Positions 19,845 to 31,212 of a stretch of DNA of 64,000 nt are shown here, piece after piece. Numbering within the stretch: position 1 is the stretch's first letter; each line of letters opens with the position of its first letter. The position numbers and the translations under genes are program-made. This DNA is from Siphonodentalium dalli (taxonomy: Eukaryota; Mollusca; Scaphopoda; Gadilida; Siphonodentaliidae): positions 256,163,863 through 256,227,862 of the forward strand of contig CP136064.1 of NCBI GenBank assembly GCA_032622095.1, read 5' to 3'. The notes under the pieces are model-generated. The model made no database searches. It saw only the letters and a program-made list of their open reading frames with translations, and was not told the DNA's origin.

Positions 19845-20890
19845 GTGAGAAAACCGCAGCAGCTTTTATCACATTCGTCCCATGCAGCATGTTTCTTCGC
19901 CGCGTTTCAGTGTAATGATATGTTGCAAAGTGTTACGAAGTGTAAGTTGTAACCGGTATGTGTTAAACACATTGTGTTTAATACAAATAATGTAAAGCCC
20001 TAGAAAACCGCAGCATATTTTTAAAACTCATCTCAATGCAGAGATATGTTACAAAGTGTTACTTAAATGATTTCTGAGACACCGCTCGTAGACAGTTGCT
20101 ACAAATGATGTAAAGTCCCTGTGAGAAAACCGCAGTATATTTTTTCATATCATCCGAGTGTAGTGATAAGTTAATGTTATGTTACAAAGTTTTACGAAGC
20201 ATTATGTCAGCCCTGGGAATTAAGGAAAATTTGCCTAGGCAATATTTTTGCCTAGGTGAAAGAAATCGGCCTAGGCAAAAACAGATTTTACCTAGGCAAT
20301 TTTGCAACAATATTGCCATCTCAAATCAATATGATTCAATAATAACCTGAAATGCTTAGTTATTTTGGAGAACATTTCCAGGCCACTACTCATCATATAT
20401 ATACATTCCAAAAATCATCTCCAAAACTAGTGCCCTTATGGGTAGCTAGTTAATGGCCCAGTGCCATGGAAACAATTTTAGGACAATATATGTAAAGAGT
20501 AATTTAAGGAAGTCATTTTGACTAAAGAGGTTCTATTTCTGATAGATACAAATCAATTTTAGTAACCCAAAGAACTTGTAATATAATTGCCTAGGCAAAC
20601 TGATTTTGCCTCTGCTTTTACCTAGGCATTGCCTAGGCTAATTCCCAGGGCTGTTATGTTGTGTAATTTATGAGATCCACAGAGACTGCTCGTTGATGTG
20701 TGTATGCAAATGATGTAATTAAAGTCCCTATGAGAAAACTTATGGATATTTCTTCAACTTATCTCAGTGTAGTTACGAAGGTTTATGTGATTTATGAGAT
20801 TCCACATATTGATGTACCGCTCGTAGACGGGTGTTCAAATTATTGTTCAATGCGAAGCTCCCAAGTCCCCACGAGAATAAAAGCAGAATT
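19845..20890. repeat. Degenerate tandem repeat, about 5 units, interrupted by insertions
   Basis: The motif 'agtcccygtgagaaaaccgc' and diverged forms recur near 19838, 19997, 20115, 20727 and 20868, each followed by 'ttacgaag' or 'tgttacaaagtgtta' and 'ctcgtagac' segments. The 81-bp MITE entered the first unit and a 446-bp element (20208-20653) sits in a later one, so the array is older than both. Confidence 0.6.
20208..20653. mobile_element. 446-bp non-autonomous DNA element with 15-bp terminal inverted repeats
   Basis: The ends are perfect inverted repeats: CAGCCCTGGGAATTA at 20208-20222 and its complement at 20639-20653. TTATGT flanks both sides (20202-20207 and 20654-20659). Subterminal 'gcctaggcaa' motifs recur in both orientations near each end, as expected for transposase-binding sites. 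The CAG...CTG ends recall hAT elements, but those make 8-bp duplications, so the superfamily is open. A partial copy lies at 44757-44832. Confidence 0.85.
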
Positions 20891-21322
20891 TTGCGACGAT
20901 ATTTGGCATATCAATTTAGCAAGGCATCTGTGGGAATGTTACCAAATCCTGTTTTTAATAACTGTAATTTCTATATTTCATAGAAAACACAAAGTGACAA
21001 ACATGACGATGATCAACCACGGTGATGAGAATGAACTTTAAAATTATAGATTTGATCTTGATTAGTTAATAATATTTCAATGCATATAATTAAATCATTA
21101 CAATTACCACAAAAAAAAAGCTTTACTGACATATGATCAGCACAAATCTACAACGATACATTTATATCTTAAGATGAATGTAAACTAGTTTTTGAACAAA
21201 ATCAACAATCACTTGAAATTTGACCCATGATTAAAAATAAGTTTTTGAAAAATAAATATTTAATCTTACTAATATTCCATAAAAACCATGATGGTTTATT
21301 CTTCTGAAAACTTATTTTTCTC
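20891..21322. other. No gene recognised
   Basis: AT-rich sequence with an A-run near 21112-21120. Nothing coding. Confidence 0.5.
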
Positions 21323-21331
21323 GGTTCAATC

Positions 21332-21404
21332 TAGATCATGCCATGAACCTCTACTAAGGCTAACGTACGGACTTAGCCTTAGTAGAGGTTCATGGCATGA
21401 TCTA
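21332..21404. mobile_element. 73-bp perfect palindromic MITE with 9-bp target duplication
   Basis: Perfect 31-bp arms (TAGATCATGCCATGAA start, CTACTAAGGCTA end) surround an 11-base loop. The exact duplication GGTTCAATC flanks it at 21323-21331 and 21405-21413. It shares its outer 24 bases with the element at 19755, so the family has mobilised at least twice. Confidence 0.9.
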
Positions 21405-21413
21405 GGTTCAATC

Positions 21414-22869
21414 TGGAAACAAAATTGACTGAATGCCGACAGATATCGGATAATTCCTGTAAGAAAATGTTCACTAAACTTACTAATTATCGCACGCTAA
21501 TGAGTCCCAGTAAACATGGAAACTAAAATATGTGTTCCTCTTCCAATATTTTGCTGATAATGTTATTATTTCGTCGAAAGTTTATCAATTTTACGATTCA
21601 TTATCGGCCATGTTTTGCTCTGTCCTTGACATAGCTTCGGGGAAAAACCAACTCGATCGATTGATCGATATTAAACGGAAGTGAAATGGGGCGAGTTGCC
21701 TTCGGCCCAAGTCGTCACAGTTTCTGTTCGGACAGTGGGTAAGTTTCGGCCCGTTATTTGAGAACATATAGTTCCTTGCTTCAACCGTCTTTGAAGAGCG
21801 AAAATGTTTTTAAAATCAATATTTAACAATTAATTGTATAATTATAAGTAATAATCTTGGTTTCCCAATGTAATTACAGTCTAAAGGCATATACCGAATC
21901 ACAAACTCTTATAAATAAATAAATTGGGTTCCTTAAATATCTCATATGCATATTCTAATAGGATATGGTGTCATAACAACTGGAGGGGGCAAAAGTTTGG
22001 AAAACTATATAACTAAATTAATAGATATATACATTTATAATATTATTCATGTCGAAAGGCAACAGAGTGCCATTTTAAGATTCTCTTTTCAGAAATATGT
22101 ATGTATTGTAACCCCCCCCCCAAATAAATTATGCTTCATACACACATGTAAATCATGTACCCGGTATGCCCCCAGTGTATGGTGAAATTGGTTGCCATTA
22201 ACTTACCTGTGACTTATGATGGCCATCATTCCCATCATCACTTAACTCTGCCATACATGTACCTCAATCAGAATTCAGTACTAGGCTGAACAATGTACAT
22301 GAGATGTAAAACCTGAAAATGAATCATTCACATATAGTATATAGTATATTAAATATTACGGTATATTGTCCACCGGTATGATTGTCGTGATTTCAGACTC
22401 GAGTCAATACATTCAATTAATTATTTTGAGGTAGTGAGGAATCAGCCGCGTAAAATATCATATGGTCTGATCTGTGATTGTGTCCGCTACGATCATACCA
22501 TATGTAATCAATGATCTTAAGTATTTATTCATCGAAGTGGGACCGTATCTACGAATACAGACTGAATTGTATTATTTGTAAAACATGTACACTATACTAC
22601 ATGGCAGTACTACACTACAGTAGTTGAAATTCATAAATATTTTTCTCACGATTTATTCGGATCAGATTTAATCTATTACTATTACAGTATTAGGCCTAGT
22701 AGTTTGTGAACTTAAAAAAAATAACATAATTATGCTGTAGCATGTATAGTATAGCACTAGAAGAGAACCTCCTGATTTATTTCAGGCCTGACCGTTTGAA
22801 AATCATCATCATCATGGCAGCCATGATCGACTCATGCACTAAATCAAGTCACTGATTCAGAATTTCAGT
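21414..22869. other. No gene recognised
   Basis: AT-rich DNA with a C-run near 22111 and a small ATC microsatellite near 22805. Short ORFs only. Confidence 0.5.
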
Positions 22870-23494
22870 CTGAGTCTCACTCTTAAGCCCGCCGCCGATA
22901 TTTGTCGCAGCTAGACCCTTGCAACGTAAGATCTGTGTGCGCACACGGTACGATTTTAGTCGCGCGACTTCTGTTTTTATCTCTTACGGTAGACCATCGC
23001 ACACGATGTGATCGGATCGTATGATCTGGTTGTTTACTTTCTCGTGAATGCAATGGGTTACCGTATTATTAATGTGGTACACAAATTCACACAATCAGAT
23101 ATTATTTTGAAAAAAATTTGCCTATGTCCAGTCCATGCACCTGTTTCAATTGTAGTTGTATTCTAGAGGCATGAATGTATTCCGCCGTCCAAAATATCCT
23201 GCTACTCTGACTTGAAGGTCACTATATGGACGCCATGTTGTTCTGAATGAAAACATGTGATCGCCGCATGATCAGCTTAAGAGTTGAATCTGATTGGCTA
23301 CTTACTGATTGGCTAAATCGTACGACTCGATCGTAGAAAATCAAATTATTTGATTCCTTGTGGGGCCGATCGTGCGACAAAATGTCGTACGATTTTTCAC
23401 CGCACATGCTGCGATCAGACCCGTAACCGGTACCCGCTATTTGTCGTACGATATATATCGCATCGTGTGCGGCGGCCTTTACTCTCACTCTCAG
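22870..23494. mobile_element. Possible old MITE with diverged 26-bp inverted ends
   Basis: The left end 'ctgagtctcactcttaagcc' plus 'cgccgc' matches the complement of the right end at roughly 17 of 26 positions. The interior has several 'gatcgtacgac'-like and 'cgcacacgatg' motifs in both orientations. The match is weak, so this is tentative. Confidence 0.35.
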
Positions 23495-23548
23495 ACCCTG
23501 CCCTGGGACTAGTGCCAATAATAGTGCCAGTATAAGTTATAACTATAA

Positions 23549-23689
23549 GTCAATTTTACAGCCAGAAGTACTAACAATTGGAATAGTCTCCCTGAACATT
23601 TGGTGTCGGCCGGTTCGGTGAATGATTTTAAATCAATTTTAAATGACCAGTGGCGAGGCAAGCCAAACAAATTCTGCTATGTATTCTGA
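23549..23689 (+). pseudogene. LINE reverse transcriptase C-terminal fragment
   Basis: A 46-codon open stretch ends at TGA 23687-23689. It contains NNWNSLPEHLVSAGSVNDFK followed by a Leu and Trp pattern. 'WNSLP...VV.A.S...FK..LD..W' is the conserved tail of CR1/L2/jockey-type LINE ORF2 proteins. The frame is closed by a stop at 23546-23548, so only the tail is left, a typical 5' truncation. It lies between a MITE-like stretch and a tandem duplication. The clade cannot be determined from this length. Confidence 0.65.
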
Positions 23690-23758
23690 ATTAAATTTGA
23701 GCGCACTGTAAAATAGAGCAAATATGATATTATACTACGACAATTGGCCAATACAACG

Positions 23759-24093
23759 AAAGCTTAAAATAGGCCTGAAGATCACAGGTAAATCACAGGT
23801 AAATAAGTATTGGGAGGCTGGGAGTCACATCCATGATCCACAGTGTATTTAATACTATTTATAATTTGTATTATTATTAACTATTATGTATAGAAATTAG
23901 TCAGTTAATTTAGGCCTAAAGGCTAAAGCTTAAAATAGGCCTGAAGATCACAGGTAAATCACAGGTAAATAAGTATTGGGAGGCTGGGAGACACAGAACT
24001 CACATCCATGATCCACAGTGTATTTAATACTATTTATAATTTGTATTATTATTAACTATTATGTATAGAAATTAGTCAGTTAATTTAGGCCTA
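23759..24093. repeat. Tandem duplication, two units of about 165-170 bp
   Basis: Copy 1 (23759-23920) and copy 2 (23925-24093) are almost identical. Copy 2 carries a 9-base insertion (near 23992) and each starts 'aaagcttaaaataggcctga'. It is a recent duplication. Confidence 0.9.
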
Positions 24094-25127
24094 GTGACAC
24101 TGAATTACCTCAATACCTGTGACAAGTAGTGTAACTTTAATTTACAATTAGAATTATCCGATCAATCATCGATTCATAATTTCAATTTTCATTTAAATTT
24201 TAGCCTAATTCTAGTAAATTGATATTCAAACTCAAAATTAAAATAAAAACTTTTTAAAAGGTTTCAATTATTTAATAAATGTTGCGCTTCTGAAGTTCTA
24301 TGTAATGATGCGGCTATTTCGCAAATTCGTGCATGTTTACATTAGTTACCAACAGTGCAACACCAACTTTGAACTTACGCTGGCCGGTGCTGTCAGATTG
24401 TACATTGCATTTTTTGTTAAATTAACACGCAAAATGTAACTTTTCCAACTAAGTTCGATCGTGTATCTTTTGTGGAAATGTGCCTATGATCAATTTAGTA
24501 AATGTGCATGTGTAAAATACATATTATTAGTGTATATATTCATTGAATCGAACTTACCTGAGATTTTCTGTGAACAAATCAAATTTACCGGTAATTACGA
24601 ACAGAAAAATGCGCGCATTGATACGACTTCCAGCTGTCAAAATCTTCTCGCTTATAAATTATCAAATACTAATTACATTACTATTGTAAACGTAAAGGAC
24701 GAAAATTATTTATATTATATCACATATATGTCCCATTGTTACTGGAAGCATATGTGGTTTGATATGTGCATGCAATATGTGGAACTATTTTTATTTCCAG
24801 ATGAAAATGCGTGAGTCGGTTAATTATAGGTGTAACGGAAAGAAACACGCGCTCAGGCAGGCTCACCGCTCATTAATATCTCGATAGTTATTTGAAGTAG
24901 ATACGAACTTCAAGTTAAACTGAGTTTATTACATAATAAATATGTCTTAAATGTGATTTTTAATCTGTGAAGTTATTCTGTTTTAATGCAACATTGTTTT
25001 TGGAAAGTACGCAGTTCACTGTTATGTGGAACTATATTTTTGATCATAAGTGAATCGGCAGGGTGACACCAAGCTACCAAGCTACGAATCTGTCTGATCG
25101 CCATACTGTTTCGCGAGCGCACGTAAA
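24094..25127. other. No gene recognised
   Basis: AT-rich DNA. A 117-codon ORF at 24461-24814 has no recognisable domain and AT-driven composition, so I do not call it. Confidence 0.5.
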
Positions 25128-26320
25128 GACACGATACATCGCCACCAAGAAAAACACGATACATCGCCACCATGAAAAACACGATACATCGCCACCATGA
25201 AAAACACGACACATCGCCACCAAGAAGAACACGATACATCGCCACCATGAAAAACACGATACATCGCCACCAAGAAAAACACGATACATCACCACCAAGA
25301 AGAACACGATACATCGCCACCATGAAAAACACGATACATCGCCACCAAAAAAAACACGATACATCGCCACCAAGAAGAACACGATACATCACCACCAAGA
25401 AGAACACGATACATCGCCACCAAGAAAAACATGATACATCGCCACCATGAACATGATACATCGCCACCATGAACATGATACATCGCCACCATGAAAAACA
25501 CGATACATCGCCACCAAGAAGAACACGATACATCGCCATCAAGAAAAACATGATACATCGCCACCATGAACATGATACATCGCCACCATGAACATGATAC
25601 ATCGCCACCATGAAAAACATGATACATCGCCACCACGAAAAACACGATACATCGCCACCAAGAAGAACACGATACATCGCCATCAAGAAGAACACGATAC
25701 ATCGCCACCAAGAAAAACATGATACATCGCCACCATGAACATGATACATCGCCACCATGAACATGATACATCGCCACCAAGAAAAACATGATACATCGCC
25801 ACCAAGAAGAACACGATACATCGCCACCAAGAAGAACATGATACATCGCCACCAAGAAAAACATGATACATCGCCACCATGAACACGATACATCGCCACC
25901 ATGAAAAACACGATACATCCACACCATGAAAAACACGATACATCGCCATCAAGAAGAACACGATACATCGCCACCATGAAAAACACGATACATCGCCACC
26001 AAGAAGAACACGATACATCGCCATCAAGAAGAACATGATACATCGCCACCAAGAAAAACATGATACATCGCCACCATGAACATGATACATCGCCACCATG
26101 AACATGATACATCGCCACCATGAAAAACACGATACATCGCCACCAAGAAGAACACGATACATCGCCACCAAGAAAAACATGATACATCGCCACCATGAAC
26201 ATGATACATCGCCACCATGAACATGATACATCGCCACCATGAAAAACATGATACATCGCCACCAAGAAAAACACGATACATCGCCACCAAGAAGAACACG
26301 ATACATCGCCATCAAGAAGA
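25128..26320. repeat. 25-bp minisatellite array B, about 48 copies, with higher-order pattern
   Basis: Same unit and same orientation as array A (13542-14515), with different flanks. A pair of short 22-base units ('atgaacatgatacatcgcca') recurs near 25447, 25568, 25735, 26084 and 26198, giving a higher-order repeat of roughly 115-170 bases. ORFs of up to 433 codons on the minus strand come from the lack of stops in the unit and are not genes. Confidence 0.95.
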
Positions 26321-27347
26321 TATTCTTCATTTGACTGAATGGTAATTTGTACATATATTTCATATTTAATTTATTTCTATTTATGGCACGACCACCTGGT
26401 ATTGTTTTTTTCTTCTTGTTTTATGTTCGTTATGTACAGGTAGGCCTATATGTACTACTTGACTTTGTAATGCTACTGGTTGCAATGATTGGTCATAAGG
26501 GGACCAAAACTCTCTAGCTCCCTCTCTCTCTCTCTCTCCCATAGAGTCGCGCTCCGTTGTATAGGCCTAAAATATCCATCATATAATAGTAATAGTAATC
26601 AACCAACTGATTACTGGTCGAATATCACGAAGTAGAAGAAAAAGATATATAGACTCACGGGGAGGCCTGGTATATATGCCTATGCATGAAGCGATTCCTT
26701 TGTGCGTTTTTGGTGCAGATTCGTTGCCAGAATATCTTAATTATTTCCACATCAATTGCTGTTTTTTACTAGTTCTGACGAACAAATATATGTCTTAGTT
26801 GATGAGAGAAGACATTTTTCTTGAGTTAGGTAACGATATTGGCCATGCATATATAGAACGAGTGTTTAGTTTCGCGTAATTCAAATTTGTCAATGTAGGG
26901 TACAAAAACTCGCCATTAATATGCCAAATACAGTAACAAAATGTAATAAGATTCTTTAATGTAAGAGCACAAAATTAACCTGCGTATTCTTCACAGTATA
27001 CGTTTTATTTGTGCGTTTGCAAGTTGTATATAATACAAACTGGTTTACCGAATAACTAGTTTATAAATTTGAGTTAGTGATAAACTCGCTAACATAAATG
27101 TTATTTAATAAGCAACTATAAGTATTGTCAACTGTACCGGTACCAGGATCTATAAATAGTATACGTGACTCGTGTGTCGTAACGAATCAGCACCAAAACT
27201 CTCAAAGAATGGCTTTATGCATATGATTATATAGCCTGTGCTCATGAATTGGAAATTCAATTTTTAAATTCAAGACAGCTAGCCACCATCGGCATTGTTT
27301 TTCTCAAAATCAAAAATACCAAAAAAATATTAAAAACATTACTTAAT
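26321..27347. other. No gene; CT microsatellite
   Basis: A (CT)n stretch lies at 26518-26538. The remainder is AT-rich with short ORFs. Confidence 0.5.
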
Positions 27348-27356
27348 GTAACTTTC

Positions 27357-27827
27357 GCTGATGGGGTCATTGTCACAAGGCTCCGCGATCCGATCACATT
27401 CGTAGCCAGGTTTTTTAATCGATCACAAATGTAGCCAGCTTTTCTATGGCGATCGCATTTGTAGCCAGCTTTTCATATTCAGGCGAGCCTCAATGAACAC
27501 GATCAGGTTAATCTAATTTGTTCTGAGTTGATGGATGAAAACAACTTGAATTTAGTTTTGATATAAGTTCATTTATAACCTGATGTTTCGGATCAATGTC
27601 GTTGGAATGCTCGAATTATATTCCAATATAAGTTGATAAACGAAGTCAGTTTTGGAGCATGACGTCGACATTTTAGTCACGAACGTGATGACGTCATATT
27701 TCGGGCAATATAAACCACGAATTAGAAAAGCTGACTACGAATGTGATCGCCGGTGAAATAAGCTGGCTACACTGGCTACAAATGTGACCGTCACTGACCG
27801 GAGTCTTGTGACAATGACCCCATCGGC
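27357..27827. mobile_element. 471-bp MITE with long inverted ends and 9-bp target duplication
   Basis: The ends GCTGATGGGGTCATTGTCAC and the complement of its right counterpart match for about 20 of 21 bases and then more loosely for 30 more. GTAACTTTC is duplicated exactly at 27348-27356 and 27828-27836. Several copies of 'cacatttgtagccagctttt' or its complement lie inside each end, like transposase-binding arrays. The 9-bp duplication suggests a Mutator-like transposase acting in trans. No ORF. Confidence 0.85.
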
Positions 27828-27839
27828 GTAACTTTCATG

Positions 27840-28520
27840 GTCGATGAAACGAGTGGCTGAAATCCGACGGCGGCCATGTTTCTATGACTAATTACACGAC
27901 GATCACACCAATGTTACAGTCTCTAGCAATGATTCGTTCTCTTTTTGATACCAATGTCATGACCCATGAACAATTTAACGATGATCGGTTCATCGACATA
28001 TAGGCCTAGCCTCTCTAGGCAGTGTTATTGATTTAATTATATATGCGGTGTTGTCGCTGAAATCCGACGGCGGCCATGTTTCTTTGAGAATTCACAGCAA
28101 AATGACTCGTTCCCATCTATATGTCAATGTCAACCTCCGTGACAAATTTAATTATGATTGGACCAACACTGCGACCTCTTGCCCGCGGTGCTAAATGATG
28201 CAATTTTGAAATCCAAGATGGCTGTTGGCGGCCATTTTTTTCATGCAAATAAGCCCAAAATGACTCGGTGTCGTCTATATATCAATGTCATGATCGATGG
28301 ACAATTTCGTGATGATATAGGAGCATCGACACAGGCTCTAGATTGTGTTATTGATTAAGATTTATCTAGTATTATCACTTAAATCCACGATGGCTGCCAG
28401 TGGCCATGTTTTTATGCAAATGAGCCCAAAATAATTCGTTCCCATCTAGACGCCAATGTTATCATCCATAAAAAGTTCATGATGATCAGTGCATCGGTAC
28501 AGTCATGTAATAAACATGTA
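27840..28520. repeat. Diverged tandem repeat, four units of about 170 bp
   Basis: Units near 27850, 28052, 28205 and 28375 share 'aaatccgacggcggccatgt', 'caaaatgactcgttcccatc' and 'tgatgatcggt..atcg' segments. Related sequence appears at 53780-55090. It is an old family with much decay. Confidence 0.65.
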
Positions 28521-30873
28521 ATCAGCAGCTATGTTCGAAATTATAAACGGTACTTTCATGCTATCCGTCTCCGGATCATAGTTTTAAAGTTTCCGCATAT
28601 TTCGGTACCATTTCCGCTACTCAGATTCTAGAACGGGTGATGTAGGTGTCGCAGATTTGTATTCGTTGGTGAATTTACAATACATTACCGAAATAAAGTG
28701 AGGTTTTCGAAGAACTGGAAAAATATACCTATGGAATGTTGTAGATTGGCATCTAAGGTGTAAGAGGTACCAAAAGTTTTTAGTGAAAATATATTGTTTG
28801 TAGGAATACAGTTGAGTTCAAAATAGGTGGCAACAATTTTCTGTTTCGTTCCTTCCGTGACCTTTGGTCCCGGGTGGTGGTTCCGCCAATAAAAGAGGGG
28901 TTTTGACCAAATTCCAAGCTCCTGTGATGTGATGAACACACATTTGTTCAGTAAATGTCTTCACCACACAGTTGAATTTGTCAATTTACATAAAGACAAT
29001 TTTCGAGCAGAAATAGGTTTTATGCTTCGGAAAGATGAATATCATATAGACTACAGAAACAACAGATAAACCCAGATAAACGCACAACTCTAACGTGTAA
29101 ATATATGACTATGCGATAGGGAATTGTTGAATCTGAAAATCCAAATCAAGTTTATTATTTCGTTCAATCATGTTATACAAAATAGATACGGACATTCTCA
29201 CAAAGGTGAATATCTTGCCAATTTAAATATAATCTTACCTTAACTATAGAAATAATCGAAGACACCGCCCAATATATCGAATTTCGAGATCCACCACAAT
29301 CAACAAGACTCCATGTGTACACTTTACGGCAGCCTGTGAGCCTGTACGAAACAACGACGCGCGCGTGACCACCACGTGAAATTTAAAAATCCGACGTCAC
29401 ACACAAATATGTGTGGTGGTGTACACATATATGTGTGGATATTGGGTGATACACACATATGTATGTATTATGTACACATATATGTTCAGATAATGCCTCC
29501 ACACAGTCATTGTGTGGAAGCTGCCACACAGTCCTTTTTACAGTGTAGAGTAATTCAGATTGTTTGGCTTCGGCAATCCGCTACGGCAACAGTATGCTGT
29601 GGCCCAGTTTGCTTCAGCAATGCTGATTGCCGTAGCCAATTATGAAGGCTGTGGGTCAGTGTATGGTGTTTCATCATCATGGTGGTTAGGCATGGCCCAC
29701 ACAAGACCATAACAAATAAAATAAAATGAAAAGCATACCGCCGGCCCCTATTTTTTTGGGGCTCATCACGGGAAACACGCATTCAATTTGTTTTGGCCTA
29801 AACAAGATTTCTGCAAAACAATTCAGTCTATATAATAATATATTAAAACAAACTCACCAAAGCACATTTGTATTCCGATTTATAGCAGATCTGATGATGA
29901 TAAAACACAAAATGTCTTTCCCGCGTGTTCTTCTTACTTCTAATCTAAGACTAGTAAGAGTTCTGGTGGCGCCGCACAGTGGACTTCCACTTCTTCTTTA
30001 CGCCAGTGTTTGAGGCATGAGCAACCTCATAACATGAGCTCCAAATTTTAGTGAGTCTACCGGTATATTCAATGGAGAGATCTGGAACTCCTAAATGACA
30101 TTTCATTGCTGTGTATCACTGTATGTGACTGGGATTCCCACTACAAATACAATCATAACATTGCATAATTGGGAACTGTGTTGTAGTTTCAGAGTGAAGA
30201 ACTCTTCTGTTCTTTCATAAATAGCAGCCTTTTATACCTCTAAGTATGTAGAGCGTATCATAACCTGGAAGTATGGAACTGCAGCTGGATGATGTATTTG
30301 GAGTAGTTATGAAGATCTTTAAGCTTTTAAACTTTAGTTTACGCAATATGTCCGCAGTCGTGTTTCCTATTTTCGTTTTACGGGACATTTCAACACTCTT
30401 TTCGAATAGCAACACAGTTTCCGGGCACACACAACTGTTACAATTATAAGTATACACTGTCAGGTAATATATACAGATAAAGTTCAGTAGTTTTAAAGCA
30501 CCATAAAACCAGTTAAGACCATAAAACAAAGTTAAAATTCTTCACAAAATTCAAAACCCGCCATTTTCAACAAGGCGACAATTACTTCCGGTTCATAAAT
30601 ATGCAACAGGAGGAGGAGTTACGCACTTGATTGACATGATGGCCAAAATCGATATATGCGTGCTTCTAAAACCGAATTGTGAAGAAAAAAAAAAGTGGGG
30701 TCTAATGACCTATAAAAGACAAAATATAAACAATGTGCGGTGTTAAAATTGCGGGTCATTTCTAGTGACCCATAATTTTTTTTTGCCCCACAAGAAAGGT
30801 TTTAAATTGAAAAATGCCCCCTAATTGACAAGATTTCATAGTATATATATCCATATATATGTATATATATATA
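28521..30873. other. No gene; alternating purine-pyrimidine stretch
   Basis: The stretch 29396-29490 is rich in alternating 'acacatatgtgt' steps that could adopt Z-DNA or cruciform shapes. A 'ggcaatccgctacggca' / 'tgattgccgtagcc' inverted pair lies at 29573-29636. A (TA)n run at 30861-30882 borders the satellite array. Confidence 0.5.
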
Positions 30874-31029
30874 TATATATATTTATTATGTCAGAGCTAT
30901 GGAGGCACGGACTCAGTATGAGTGTTCATTGCTTCATATTTGCGTGAACAAATTCTCATTTCTTATCGAAATGGCCATGTGTCGATCGGAATGGTACATC
31001 GAGATGTTCCTCGAACCATATCAAGCTTG

Positions 31030-31138
31030 AAAACCGGTCCCGATTTTCACCCATGCCGGGGTTCGAACCCGTGCCAACCTCGTCTAGCCCAGACTGTGAT
31101 GATCTTATCCACGACCTAACCACCTCGGCTACGGGGAC
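31030..31138 (-). ncRNA. tRNA-like segment in satellite unit 1 (class II tRNA-derived), minus strand
   Basis: The minus-strand copy reads GTCCCCG, then an A-box-like TAGCCGAGGTGG (31120-31131), an anticodon-arm-like part, a long variable-arm-like stretch and a B box GGGTTCGAACCC (about 31060-31071). Box spacing and the long variable region resemble tRNA-Ser or tRNA-Leu. The 3' acceptor strand does not pair well with the 5' end, so it is not a functional tRNA but a SINE-type head. A TTTT terminator lies at 31030-31033 on the same strand, predicting an RNA of about 109 bases. The same segment recurs every 431 bases, 18 times in all. Confidence 0.6.
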
Positions 31139-31140
31139 AT

Positions 31141-31212
31141 CCTTAAAAGGAAGCCCTTTCACCGAGAGTTAGGAAGCGTATCAGTCTGAACATGGGTTCG
31201 AACCCACTACCT
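31141..31212 (+). other. Shortened tRNA-like segment in satellite unit 1, plus strand
   Basis: Read on the plus strand this segment aligns with its minus-strand neighbour with internal deletions: 'caccgagagttagg' for the A-box part, 'atcagtctg', then 'tgggttcgaaccca' (B box, 31193-31206). The two copies point away from each other around the symmetrical centre CCTTAAAAGG (31141-31150). The A and B boxes are only about 30 bases apart, so promoter function is doubtful. It repeats with the array. Confidence 0.5.

Noticed and set aside
24461-24814. 117-codon ORF
   Set aside because: AT-driven composition, no domain, no splice or promoter context.
24973-26274. 433-codon minus-strand ORF
   Set aside because: Same minisatellite artefact in array B. 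The composition is purely repeat-driven.
31050-31138. Functional tRNA gene
   Set aside because: The A and B boxes fit, but the acceptor stem and anticodon loop (no U before the anticodon) do not fold as a working tRNA.
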